This document shows, piece after piece, positions 42,041 through 50,991 of a stretch of DNA of 64,000 nt (position 1 is the stretch's first letter; every line of letters begins with the position of its first letter). Origin of the DNA: Microbacterium sp. SS28. GTDB taxonomy: Bacteria; Actinomycetota; Actinomycetes; Actinomycetales; Microbacteriaceae. A model generated the notes under the pieces. It was not told where the DNA came from, did no database searches, and was given only the letters and a program-made list of their open reading frames with translations. The stretch spans positions 186,001-250,000 of the forward strand of contig NZ_JAKWJP010000006.1 of the NCBI RefSeq assembly GCF_022761035.1. Direction: 5' to 3'. The position numbers were made by a program, and so were the translations under genes.

Positions 42041-44098
42041 ATGGTCCGTCGACTCGCATCGTCCGGAATCGGAACGGCAATCGCGTGCGGGGTCGTCCTC
42101 GCGCTCGCGGTTGCGGGTGGAGCGGCGGGCGCCCCACCCTCCAAGGACGGGATCGGCGATCCGTACTTCCCGACCGACGGAAACCCCGGCTACGACGTGA
42201 GTCACTACGACCTCGACGTCTCGTACGACCCGTCGACGGACCTCCTCTCGGGCACTGCCATCGTGACGGCCACGGCGGCCAAGAACCTGTCGAACTTCAC
42301 CCTCGACCTCGACGGGCTCGTCGTCTCGTCGGTGAAGGTCGGTGGAGCATCCGCCGCCTCCTCCCGCTCCGACGGCGAGTTCACGGTCACGCCCGCGGCG
42401 AAGATCAAGAAGGGCGCGACCTTCGTCACGACCGTGGCGTACTCGGGCGTCCCCGTCTCGCTCGAGGGCGCGGGCTTCCTGCACACCGACGACGGCGCAC
42501 TCGTGGCCGGACAGCCCCACGTCGCGTCATCCTGGTTCCCCGTCAACGACCACCCGGCCGACAAGGCGACCTACTCGATCAGGGTCACCGTTCCCGCCGG
42601 GCTCCAAGCCGTCTCGAACGGCCGGCTCGTGTTGCAGACCGACCAGGGCGGCTCTTCGGTGTGGCAGTGGGAGGTCGACGCGCCGATGGCGAGCTATCTC
42701 GCGACGATCGACATCGGCGAGTTCGACATCCACTCCTATGAGGCGGGGGGCGTCCGGTATCTGGATGCCGTCGATCCCGACCTCACGACCCCGTACGCCG
42801 CCCACTCCGGGGACGCCTTCGCGTACTCAGGGGCGTTCGACAACGCGTACGAGCGGCTCGCGCGCACCATCACGGTAGATCCCGGGTCACCCGAACTGTC
42901 GTTCTGGACGAACCGGGGGGTCGAGCGCGGCTACGACTTCGTCATCGTCGAACTCGCGCCGACGGGCACGGACGACTGGACGACGCTCCCCGATCTGGGC
43001 GGGGTCCTCGGGCAGGATGCCGGCTTCGCGGCGTGCTCCGACCTCCTCGGCCAGCATCCCTTCCTCGAGCACTACCTCACCCCGGCTGATGACGGCTCGT
43101 GCGCTCCCACCGGCACGACGGGCGAGTGGTGGGCGGCCACGGGAGCCTCGGACGGATGGGAGCAGTGGGTCTTCGACCTGTCCGCCTACGCCGGCGACGA
43201 GGTGGACGTCGCCGTGACGTACGTGAGCGACTACGCCGTCCCTGCCGACGGCGTCTCCGTCGACGACGTCGTGACGCCGGGAGGAGTCGGATCGACCTCG
43301 TTCGAGAACGACGGCGACGTCTACGACGGGTGGACGCAGGACTGGGCGACGGCGACCGCCGGGCCAGCGCCGATCGGGGACAAGATCGAGGCATCCCTCG
43401 CGCGGCAGCCCGAGATCATCGCGGCCCTCTCCGGCTGGTTCGGCCACTACCCCTTCGCAGACGCGGGAGCGATCGTCGACGACTACTCGGGGCTCGGATT
43501 CGCCCTCGAGACGCAGACCCGGCCCGTGTACGCGAAGGAGTTCTGGTCGGACGGCCAGAACGACGGCGTCGTGGTGCACGAGCTCGCGCACCAGTGGTTC
43601 GGCGACAGCGTCGCCGTCGACCGATGGGCCGACATCTGGCTCAACGAAGGCTTCGCGACGTACGCCGAATGGCTGTGGCTCGAGCACGACGGCATCGCGA
43701 CGACGCAGGAGGCCTTCGACTTCTACTACAACGCGATCTGGCCCGAGGACGACCCGTTCTGGACCGTCGTGATCGGCGATCCGGGCCCAGACGCGATCTT
43801 CGACAACGCCGTGTACTACCGCGGTGCGATGACCCTCCACGAGCTGCGCCGGGCGATCGGCGACGACGCGTTCTTCTCACTCCTGCAGCAGTGGGTCGAC
43901 ACGCACCGAGACGGGAACGCGTCGATCGATGAGTTCATCGACCTCGCCGAGGAGGTGTCGGGCCAGAAGCTCGGCAAGCTCTTCACGGCATGGCTCTACA
44001 CGCCGAGCAGGCCGGACGTCGCCGAACCGGGCCTGCGGCTCTTCAGCGTCGAGCGCGCGCCGAAGCTCACGGTGCCGCAGGACGCGCCGCGCCATTGA
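42041..44098 (+). CDS. Secreted M1-family aminopeptidase with an inserted extracellular domain
   Basis: 685 residues with a signal peptide (about 1-30). The zinc site is H513, E514 and H517 in VVHELAHQWFGDS and E536 in WLNEGFATYAEW, so HExxH-x18-E is intact. FALETQTRPVY is the substrate-side motif. Between the N-terminal beta domain and the catalytic domain lies an insert of about 160 residues (about 282-443) with SFWTNRGVERGYDFVIVE and YVSDYAVPADGVSVDDV, which looks like the immune-inhibitor-A type beta-sandwich. The ATG at 42041 is chosen for the signal peptide; GGGG lies 6 bases upstream. Confidence 0.9.
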   Translation: MVRRLASSGIGTAIACGVVLALAVAGGAAGAPPSKDGIGDPYFPTDGNPGYDVSHYDLDVSYDPSTDLLSGTAIVTATAAKNLSNFTLDLDGLVVSSVKVGGASAASSRSDGEFTVTPAAKIKKGATFVTTVAYSGVPVSLEGAGFLHTDDGALVAGQPHVASSWFPVNDHPADKATYSIRVTVPAGLQAVSNGRLVLQTDQGGSSVWQWEVDAPMASYLATIDIGEFDIHSYEAGGVRYLDAVDPDLTTPYAAHSGDAFAYSGAFDNAYERLARTITVDPGSPELSFWTNRGVERGYDFVIVELAPTGTDDWTTLPDLGGVLGQDAGFAACSDLLGQHPFLEHYLTPADDGSCAPTGTTGEWWAATGASDGWEQWVFDLSAYAGDEVDVAVTYVSDYAVPADGVSVDDVVTPGGVGSTSFENDGDVYDGWTQDWATATAGPAPIGDKIEASLARQPEIIAALSGWFGHYPFADAGAIVDDYSGLGFALETQTRPVYAKEFWSDGQNDGVVVHELAHQWFGDSVAVDRWADIWLNEGFATYAEWLWLEHDGIATTQEAFDFYYNAIWPEDDPFWTVVIGDPGPDAIFDNAVYYRGAMTLHELRRAIGDDAFFSLLQQWVDTHRDGNASIDEFIDLAEEVSGQKLGKLFTAWLYTPSRPDVAEPGLRLFSVERAPKLTVPQDAPRH

Positions 44099-44206
44099 GG
44101 CGCTGACACAGGGGGGATCCGGGAGGCGCCCCATGCGTTCTCCACGCATCGCTTCGCGCCGCGCGGAGCCTCGTGCGCGTGGGGCCGGCAGGCGGCATCC
44201 CGGATC

Positions 44207-45670
44207 TCACCAGCTGACCGGCAGAGCCTTGCCCTCTTCGTAGCCCGCGGCGGACTGCAGGCCGACGCGCGCCCGCTCGTGGAAGTCGGGCACCGTCGCG
44301 GCGCCCGCGTACGTGAACGACGAGCGCACGCCCGACGTGATCATGTCGAGCAGGTCCTCGAGGCCGGGGCGCAGCGGGTCGAGGTAGATCTTCGACGACG
44401 AGATGCCCTCGGCGAAAAGCTCCTTGCGCGCGAGCTCGTACGGGTCGAGGCGGCCGAACCGCTCGTGCACGGCCTTGGTCGACGCCATGCCCCACGACTC
44501 CTTGTAGGCGCGCCCCTGGCCGTCGAGCTGCAGCTCACCGGGCGCCTCGATCGTTCCCGCGAACCAGGATCCGATCATGACGGATGCCGCTCCCGCGGCG
44601 AGCGCCAGGGCCACGTCGCGCGGATAGCGCACTCCCCCGTCGGCCCAGACGTGGGCGCCCATGAGGCGGGCGGCCTCGGCCGTCTCGAGGACCGCCGAGA
44701 ACTGCGGGCGGCCGACGGCCGTCATCATGCGCGTCGTGCACATGGCGCCGGGGCCCACGCCGACCTTGAGGATGTCGGCGCCCGCGGCGACGAGATCGTG
44801 CACGCCCTCGGCCGTCACGATGTTGCCCGCCGCGATCGGGATGCCGAGGTCGAGCGCGGCGACGGTGCGCAGCGCCGCGAGCATGCCCTCCTGGTGGCCG
44901 TGCGCCGTGTCGACGACGAGGACGTCGACGCCCGCGGCGGCGAGCGCCTGCGCCTTGCTCGCGACGTCGCCGTTGATGCCGACGGCGGCCGCGACGCTCA
45001 AGCGGCCGTCGAGGTCGACGGCGGGGCGGTAGATGTTGGAGCGCAGGGCGCTGCGGCGCGACAGCGTGCCGACGAGGAAGCCGTGGTGCAGGACGCACAC
45101 CGTCTCGGCCTCGGCGCCGACGATGAGGTCGAACGCGTGACGCGGGCTCGTGACGTCGTCGGCGTCGATCGATGTGATGCCGCCGCGCGCGAGGTCGCCC
45201 AGGCGCGCGTCCGGCAGCGCCGTGCCGAGGCGGGTCGCGGGGACGATGCCGAGGATCTCGTCGATGCGCAGGCCCTCGGGGCTCGCGGGCGACGGTGCCA
45301 CGACGATGCCGTGGCCGTCCGTCGCAGGCAGCAGCCGCGCGGCCTCGGCGACGGTGGACTCGGGCGGGAGCACGACGGGCGTGTCCCACACGACGGGCTG
45401 GTCCTTGACCCAGCGGATCGCGGCATCCAGCCCTTGAAGCGGCATGTCCTGCGGGAGGACGCCGAGTCCGCCGCGCCGGGCGAGGGTCGCGGCGAGCCGC
45501 GCCCCCGTCACCGAGTTCATGTTCGCCGACACGATCGGCAGCGTCGCGGGGGTGCCGTCACCCGGGGCGAGGTCGACGTCGAGTCGACTCGTCACCCCTG
45601 ACCTGCGCGGCACGAGGAAGACGTCCGAGTAGGTCAGATCGACGTCGGGCCGCTCACCGTAGAACTCCAC
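44207..45670 (-). CDS. guaB1: GuaB1-family IMP dehydrogenase-related protein (probable GMP reductase)
   Basis: 487 residues, IMPDH/GMPR barrel split by two CBS motifs (about 95-225). The catalytic loop holds KVGVGPGAMCTTRMMTAVGRP; the motif GAMCTTR with a two-Thr form matches GuaB1, which was shown in mycobacteria to be a GMP reductase. It would convert GMP to IMP. The GTG start at 45668-45670 is 6 bases after TAACCT, so the mRNA is leaderless. It diverges from kgd with 176 bases between. Confidence 0.88.
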   Translation of the reverse strand: MEFYGERPDVDLTYSDVFLVPRRSGVTSRLDVDLAPGDGTPATLPIVSANMNSVTGARLAATLARRGGLGVLPQDMPLQGLDAAIRWVKDQPVVWDTPVVLPPESTVAEAARLLPATDGHGIVVAPSPASPEGLRIDEILGIVPATRLGTALPDARLGDLARGGITSIDADDVTSPRHAFDLIVGAEAETVCVLHHGFLVGTLSRRSALRSNIYRPAVDLDGRLSVAAAVGINGDVASKAQALAAAGVDVLVVDTAHGHQEGMLAALRTVAALDLGIPIAAGNIVTAEGVHDLVAAGADILKVGVGPGAMCTTRMMTAVGRPQFSAVLETAEAARLMGAHVWADGGVRYPRDVALALAAGAASVMIGSWFAGTIEAPGELQLDGQGRAYKESWGMASTKAVHERFGRLDPYELARKELFAEGISSSKIYLDPLRPGLEDLLDMITSGVRSSFTYAGAATVPDFHERARVGLQSAAGYEEGKALPVSW

Positions 45671-45676
45671 GCATCA

Positions 45677-45682
45677 AGGTTA
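45677..45682 (-). promoter_or_regulatory. -10 box, leaderless guaB1
   Basis: TAACCT on the minus strand, 6 bases before the GTG start. Confidence 0.5.
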
Positions 45683-45765
45683 GTGATTCTTACCTGTGCG
45701 AATAATGATGCCGTTTCATGCGCCGTGCGGCCTTCTGCACCAGGAAAGGTCACGGAAGACTGGGT

Positions 45766-45771
45766 TAGGCT
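45766..45771 (+). promoter_or_regulatory. -10 box of kgd, within an iron-box-like half-site
   Basis: TAGGCT, about 75 bases before the kgd start. It is part of GGGTTAGGCTTAACAG, which contains a perfect GGTTAGGCT DtxR-type half-site but a poor second half. Confidence 0.4.
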
Positions 45772-45846
45772 TAACAGTCGTGCATGCGGGTGCCCTCCTG
45801 CCTCGCGTGTCCAGCACACTTCACCGATGAAAGCAGGCGATCCAGC

Positions 45847-48800
45847 GTGTCGAGCCAGGTGACGGGTCTCGGGGTTTCGAACGAAGGCGAGTTCGGAGCC
45901 AACGAATGGCTTGTCGAGGAACTGTACGAGCAGTTCACAATCGACCGGAACTCCGTCGACAAGGCGTGGTGGCCCATCCTCGAGGCCTACCACCCCGCGA
46001 ACGGGACGCCGGCACCGGCCGCCCCCGCCGCACCAGCGACGCCCGTCTCGGAGGCCGCCTCCCCCGGCGCGACCACCGTCTCGGAGCCGCGGCCTGTCAC
46101 GGCTCCGATCCCCGTGATCGGCGCGCAGCCCGTCGCGCGGACGACGGCCAAGCCCGCGGCGACCCAGCCGATCCCGGCGCAGGCGCCCGCGGTCGTGCCG
46201 TCCACGGGTGAGGCGTCGAGCGAAGAGGACCAGGTCACCGTCCTGCGCGGCATGACCAAGACGCTCGCCGCCAACATGGACGAGTCGCTCACGGTCCCCA
46301 CCGCGACGAGCGTGCGCACGGTCCCCGCGAAGCTCATGATCGACAACCGGATCGTGATCAACAACCACATGGCCCGCACCCGCGGCGGCAAGGTGAGCTT
46401 CACGCACCTCATCGGGTGGGCGATCATCCGGGCGCTCAAGGAGTTCCCGAGCCAGAACGTGTTCTACGCCGAGGTCGACGGCAAGCCGTCGGTCGTCGCG
46501 CCCGCGCACATCAACCTCGGCATCGCGATCGACCTCCCCAAGCCCGACGGCACGCGCGCCCTCATGGTGCCGAGCATCAAGCGCGCCGACACCCTCACGT
46601 TCGGCGAGTTCCTCGCCTCGTATGAGGACCTCATCACGCGCGCCCGCGGCGGCAAGCTGACCGGTGCGGACTTCCAGGGGACGACGATCTCGCTCACCAA
46701 CCCGGGCGGCATCGGCACGGTGCACTCCGTCCCCCGCCTCATGAAGGGTCAGGGATGCATCGTCGGCGCCGGCGCGCTGGAGTATCCCGCCGAGTTCCAG
46801 GGGTCGAGCGAGAAGACCCTCGTCGAGCTCGGCATCGGCAAGACGATCACGCTCACGAGCACCTACGACCACCGCGTCATCCAGGGTGCAGGCTCGGGCG
46901 AGTTCCTCAAGAAGGTGCACGAGCTGCTCATCGGCCAGCGCCGCTTCTACGAGGACATCTTCGCGGCGCTGCGCATCCCGTACGCGCCGATCCACTGGGC
47001 GAGCGACATCAACGTCGACCTCGCCGAGCGCGTCGACAAGACGGCCCGTGTGCAGGAGCTCATCAACTCGTTCCGCGTGCGCGGCCACCTCATGGCCGAC
47101 ATCGACCCGCTCGAGTACGTGCAGCGGACGCACCCCGACCTCGAGATCGAGCAGCACGGCCTGACCTTCTGGGACCTCGACCGCGAATTCGTCACGGGCG
47201 GCTTCGGCGGCAAGCGCATCATGAAGCTGCGCGACATCCTCGGCGTCCTCCGCGACTCGTACTGCCGCACAGCGGGCATCGAGTACATGCACATCCAGGA
47301 CCCCGGGCAGCGCGCGTGGTTCCAGGAGCACGTCGAGGTCAAGTACCAGAAGCCCGGCCACGACGAGCAGCTCCGCATCCTGTCGAAGCTCAACCAGGCC
47401 GAGGCGTTCGAGACCTTCCTGCAGACGAAGTACGTCGGCCAGAAGCGCTTCAGCCTCGAGGGCGGAGAGTCCCTCATCCCGCTGCTCGACGAGATCCTCC
47501 AGGGCGCGGCGCAGGCGGGCCTCGACGGCGCCGCGATCGGGATGGCGCACCGCGGCCGGCTCAACGTGCTGACGAACATCGCGGGCAAGACGTACGGCCA
47601 GGTGTTCCGCGAGTTCGAGGGCGCCGTCGCCGTCGGCAGCAAGAGCGGGTCGGGCGACGTCAAGTACCACCTCGGCACCGAGGGCACCTTCGTCGATGAC
47701 CGCGGCGAAGAGCTCCCCGTCCTGCTCGCGGCGAACCCGTCGCACCTCGAGACCGTCGACGGCGTGCTCGAGGGCATCGTCCGCGCCAAGCAGGACCGCA
47801 AGCCGATCGGCACGTTCACCTGGCTGCCCATCCTCGTCCACGGCGACGCGGCCTTCGCGGGCCAGGGCGTCGTCGTCGAGACGCTTCAGATGTCGCAGCT
47901 GCGCGGCTACCGCACGGGCGGCACGATCCACGTCGTCGTCAACAACCAGGTCGGCTTCACGACGATCCCCGTCGACAGCCGCACGTCGATCTACGCGACC
48001 GACGTCGCCAAGACGATCCAGGCGCCGATCTTCCACGTGAACGGCGACGACCCCGAAGCCGTCGTCCGCGTCGCGCAGCTGGCCTTCGCGTACCGCGAGG
48101 AGTTCCACCGCGACGTCGTGATCGACGTCGTCTGCTACCGCCGCCGCGGGCACAACGAGGGCGACGACCCCTCGATGACGCAGCCGCTCATGACGAACCT
48201 CATCGAGGCCAAGCGCTCCGTGCGCCGCCTGTACGTCGAAGCCCTCGTCGGCCGCGGCGACATCACGGAAGAGGAGTACGAGAAGGCGAAGCTCGACTTC
48301 CAGAACGGACTCGAGATCGCGTTCGCCGAGACGCACGCGGCCGAGACCGGCACGAACCCCGTCATCTCCGCCGCGCAGGCCGACGAGCCCGTGCACGGAA
48401 CGCCCGAGACCACCGGCGTGCCCGCCGAGGTCGTCCGCCTCATCGGCGACGCGTTCGTCAACAAGCCCGACGGCTTCACGGTGCACGCGAAGCTGCAGCA
48501 GCTGCTCGACAAGCGCCTCGACATGAGCCGCAACGGCGGGATCGACTGGGCGTTCGGCGAGCTGCTCGCATTCGGGTCGCTGCTCCTCGAGGGCACGAAC
48601 GTGCGACTCGCGGGCCAGGACTCGCGACGCGGCACTTTCGTGCAGCGTCACTCGGTGCTGCACGACCGCGCGAACGGTCAGGAGTGGATCCCGCTCTCGA
48701 ACCTCGCCGAGAGCCAGGCGCGATTCTGGGTCTACGACTCGCTGCTCAGCGAGTACGCCGCGATGGCGTTCGAGTACGGCTACTCGGTCGAGCGGCCCGA

Positions 48801-49563
48801 CTCGCTCGTGCTGTGGGAGGCGCAGTTCGGCGACTTCGCGAACGGCGCGCAGTCGGTCATCGACGAGTACATCTCGGCCGCCGATCAGAAGTGGGGCCAG
48901 CAGTCGAGCGTCGTGCTGCTGCTCCCCCACGGCTACGAGGGCCAGGGCCCCGACCACTCGTCGGCGCGCATCGAGCGCTATCTGCAGATGTGCGCACAGG
49001 ACAACATGACGGTCGCCCGGCCTTCGACGCCCGCGTCGTACTTCCACCTCCTCCGCCGCCAGGCCTACGCGCGTCCGCGCCGCCCGCTCGTCGTCTTCAC
49101 GCCGAAGGCGATGCTCCGGCTGCGCGGCGCGACGAGCAAGGTCGAGGACTTCGTGAACGGCACCTTCCAGCCCGTGCTGGACGACGACCGCGCCCTCGAC
49201 AAGTCGGCCGTCAAGCGCGTGCTGCTGCACGCGGGCAAGATCCACTGGGATCTGCGCGCCGAGCTCGAGAAGAACCCGAACCCCGAGATCGCGCTGGTCC
49301 GCCTCGAGCAGTACTACCCGGCGCCCATCGCCGAGCTCAACGCGGTCATCGACAGCTACCCGAACGCCCAGCTCTACTGGGTGCAGGACGAGCCCGAGAA
49401 CCAGGGTGCGTGGCCGTTCATCGCGCTTGAGGTCGTCAAGCACCTGCACGGCCGGACGATCCGCCGCATCTCGCGCAGCGCCGCGGCATCGCCCGCGACC
49501 GGCTCGCCCAAGGTGCACGCCGTCGAGCACGCGAAGCTCATGCAGAAGGCGCTGACTCTGTAG
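45847..49563 (+). CDS. kgd: Multifunctional 2-oxoglutarate metabolism enzyme (E1/E2 fusion)
   Basis: 1238 residues. Order: a short N-terminal segment (GEFGANEWLVEELYEQF), a Pro/Ala-rich linker (about 45-125), an E2-type acyltransferase domain (about 130-360; TYDHRVIQGAGSGEF holds the active His), then the ThDP-dependent E1 with MAHRGRLNVLTNIAG and RTGGTIHVVVNNQVGFTT. There is no lipoyl domain. In actinobacteria it serves as 2-oxoglutarate dehydrogenase/decarboxylase in the TCA cycle, regulated by an FHA protein. The GTG at 45847 is preferred over an upstream start at 45784 because the family opens SSQVTG. Its last 26 bases overlap the convergent APC gene. Confidence 0.96.
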   Translation: MSSQVTGLGVSNEGEFGANEWLVEELYEQFTIDRNSVDKAWWPILEAYHPANGTPAPAAPAAPATPVSEAASPGATTVSEPRPVTAPIPVIGAQPVARTTAKPAATQPIPAQAPAVVPSTGEASSEEDQVTVLRGMTKTLAANMDESLTVPTATSVRTVPAKLMIDNRIVINNHMARTRGGKVSFTHLIGWAIIRALKEFPSQNVFYAEVDGKPSVVAPAHINLGIAIDLPKPDGTRALMVPSIKRADTLTFGEFLASYEDLITRARGGKLTGADFQGTTISLTNPGGIGTVHSVPRLMKGQGCIVGAGALEYPAEFQGSSEKTLVELGIGKTITLTSTYDHRVIQGAGSGEFLKKVHELLIGQRRFYEDIFAALRIPYAPIHWASDINVDLAERVDKTARVQELINSFRVRGHLMADIDPLEYVQRTHPDLEIEQHGLTFWDLDREFVTGGFGGKRIMKLRDILGVLRDSYCRTAGIEYMHIQDPGQRAWFQEHVEVKYQKPGHDEQLRILSKLNQAEAFETFLQTKYVGQKRFSLEGGESLIPLLDEILQGAAQAGLDGAAIGMAHRGRLNVLTNIAGKTYGQVFREFEGAVAVGSKSGSGDVKYHLGTEGTFVDDRGEELPVLLAANPSHLETVDGVLEGIVRAKQDRKPIGTFTWLPILVHGDAAFAGQGVVVETLQMSQLRGYRTGGTIHVVVNNQVGFTTIPVDSRTSIYATDVAKTIQAPIFHVNGDDPEAVVRVAQLAFAYREEFHRDVVIDVVCYRRRGHNEGDDPSMTQPLMTNLIEAKRSVRRLYVEALVGRGDITEEEYEKAKLDFQNGLEIAFAETHAAETGTNPVISAAQADEPVHGTPETTGVPAEVVRLIGDAFVNKPDGFTVHAKLQQLLDKRLDMSRNGGIDWAFGELLAFGSLLLEGTNVRLAGQDSRRGTFVQRHSVLHDRANGQEWIPLSNLAESQARFWVYDSLLSEYAAMAFEYGYSVERPDSLVLWEAQFGDFANGAQSVIDEYISAADQKWGQQSSVVLLLPHGYEGQGPDHSSARIERYLQMCAQDNMTVARPSTPASYFHLLRRQAYARPRRPLVVFTPKAMLRLRGATSKVEDFVNGTFQPVLDDDRALDKSAVKRVLLHAGKIHWDLRAELEKNPNPEIALVRLEQYYPAPIAELNAVIDSYPNAQLYWVQDEPENQGAWPFIALEVVKHLHGRTIRRISRSAAASPATGSPKVHAVEHAKLMQKALTL

Positions 49564-50893
49564 TCCGCTCCTGCGTCGTCGCGGGCCGCGTCCGGTTCTT
49601 CGGGCGCGGCCCGCGGCGTTGTGCCGCGCGTCCTCGAGCGCGGCGCACGAGGGTCACGACGACGGCGGCCGCGGCGAGCAGTGCCGCGGGCAGCAGCGAG
49701 CCGATCGCGAGGACGAGCATGCCCGCGCACAGCACCGCCGCGACGACGGCGAGCCACCAGCCGAGTGTCCCGCGCTCGAGCAGGCGCACGGCGGCGATCA
49801 TGCCGAGGGTGTAGATCGCGACCATGCTGCTCGTGTGCACGAGGATGAACGGCGTCAGGTCGAGCCCCGACGCGACCATGAGCGCGAAGTAGCCGAGCGC
49901 GACGACGCCTGTCAGGGCGAGGGCGCGCCGGGCGACGCCGCCCGCCTCGACGCCCTTCGCGAACCACCGCGGCAGGTCGCGATTGGCGGCGAGGGATGCC
50001 CCGAGCTTGGCGAACGCAGCGAGATACGCGTTCATCACCCCGAGCGCGACGATCGCGGCGATGATCCCGACGGCGGGAGCGCCGAGGTCGGGCGAGCCGA
50101 GGCGCGCGAGCTCGAGGAGCGGAACCTGCCCCTCGCCCGCCGCGGATCCGAGCGCGCCGACCGTCACGATCTGCAGGACGAGGTAGCACGCACCCGTCAC
50201 GACGAGCGCGATGGCGGTCGCGAGCGGGATCGCGCGCCGCGGGTCGCGGAACTCGCCCGAGATGTGAGTGCCGACCTCCCACCCCGCGAAGGCCCACACG
50301 AAGAGGCTGATCGCCGTGCCGACGCCCGCCCAGCCGTGGGGCAGGAAGGGCGTGAAGCTCGGGGCCTCGACGGCGGGCGCGGCGAGCGCGACGACCGCCA
50401 CGACGACGGCGAGCAGGAGCGCCGTGAGGACGAATTGGATGCCGCCCGCGACCCGCACCCCGAAGGCGTTGACGAGGAACGGGGGCACGAAGATCGCGGC
50501 CGCGATGACGGGGACCATCGCGTGATCGATGCCCGCGACGGCCGCGACGTACTCGGCCCCGAGCACCGCCACGACGGGGGCGCCCGCGCACACGCCGAAC
50601 ATGAACCAGTACCCGGCCATCCGCGCCGCCGTGTCGCCGAGTGCGCGTCGCACGTAGCTCGCGACACCACCGGGATCGGGATATCGCGCCGCGAGCACCG
50701 CGAATGTGCCGGCGAGCGGCACCGAGAGGACGAGCACCGCGAGGACCGCGACGATGCTCGCGGGCCCCGCGACCTCGGCGGCGAGCCCCGGGAGCACGAG
50801 CAGGCCCGTCCCGAGCACCGACGCGATATACAGGGCCGTGCCCTGGACGAGTCCGAGCCTGCCGTGGCTCGTGACAGGCGAGGAGGATGTCAC
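49538..50893 (-). CDS. APC-superfamily amino-acid permease (YjeH-like)
   Basis: 451 residues with about twelve hydrophobic helices. YIASVLGTGLLVLPGLAAEVAGPAS is the first-helix signature of APC transporters, and FAGWEVGTHISGEFRDPRRAIP is the loop motif of the YjeH/amino-acid exporter branch. Substrate unknown. The last 40 residues are a basic, disordered tail whose final codons lie antisense to the 3' end of kgd. The GTG start at 50891-50893 lies 6 bases after CAGAAT. Confidence 0.87.
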   Translation of the reverse strand: MTSSSPVTSHGRLGLVQGTALYIASVLGTGLLVLPGLAAEVAGPASIVAVLAVLVLSVPLAGTFAVLAARYPDPGGVASYVRRALGDTAARMAGYWFMFGVCAGAPVVAVLGAEYVAAVAGIDHAMVPVIAAAIFVPPFLVNAFGVRVAGGIQFVLTALLLAVVVAVVALAAPAVEAPSFTPFLPHGWAGVGTAISLFVWAFAGWEVGTHISGEFRDPRRAIPLATAIALVVTGACYLVLQIVTVGALGSAAGEGQVPLLELARLGSPDLGAPAVGIIAAIVALGVMNAYLAAFAKLGASLAANRDLPRWFAKGVEAGGVARRALALTGVVALGYFALMVASGLDLTPFILVHTSSMVAIYTLGMIAAVRLLERGTLGWWLAVVAAVLCAGMLVLAIGSLLPAALLAAAAVVVTLVRRARGRAAQRRGPRPKNRTRPATTQERTTESAPSA

Positions 50894-50899
50894 CGGTCC

Positions 50900-50905
50900 A
50901 TTCTG
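50900..50905 (-). promoter_or_regulatory. Possible -10 box of the APC permease gene
   Basis: CAGAAT on the minus strand, 6 bases before the GTG start, the same spacing as at the alpha/beta hydrolase gene. Confidence 0.35.
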
Positions 50906-50991
50906 ATGTGGGCCTCCGACGCCCACGAGCTGGCGGTCAGCCGCCGCACCGCGGAATCCTGCCAACGTCGCCGCGCCTGCGCGCGCGAGGG

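Noticed and set aside
45634..49530. Minus-strand open frame of almost 1300 codons antisense to kgd
   Set aside because: High GC removes stops from the opposite strand. The product is a low-complexity Arg/Val/Asp-rich string without domains, and the plus strand is plainly kgd.
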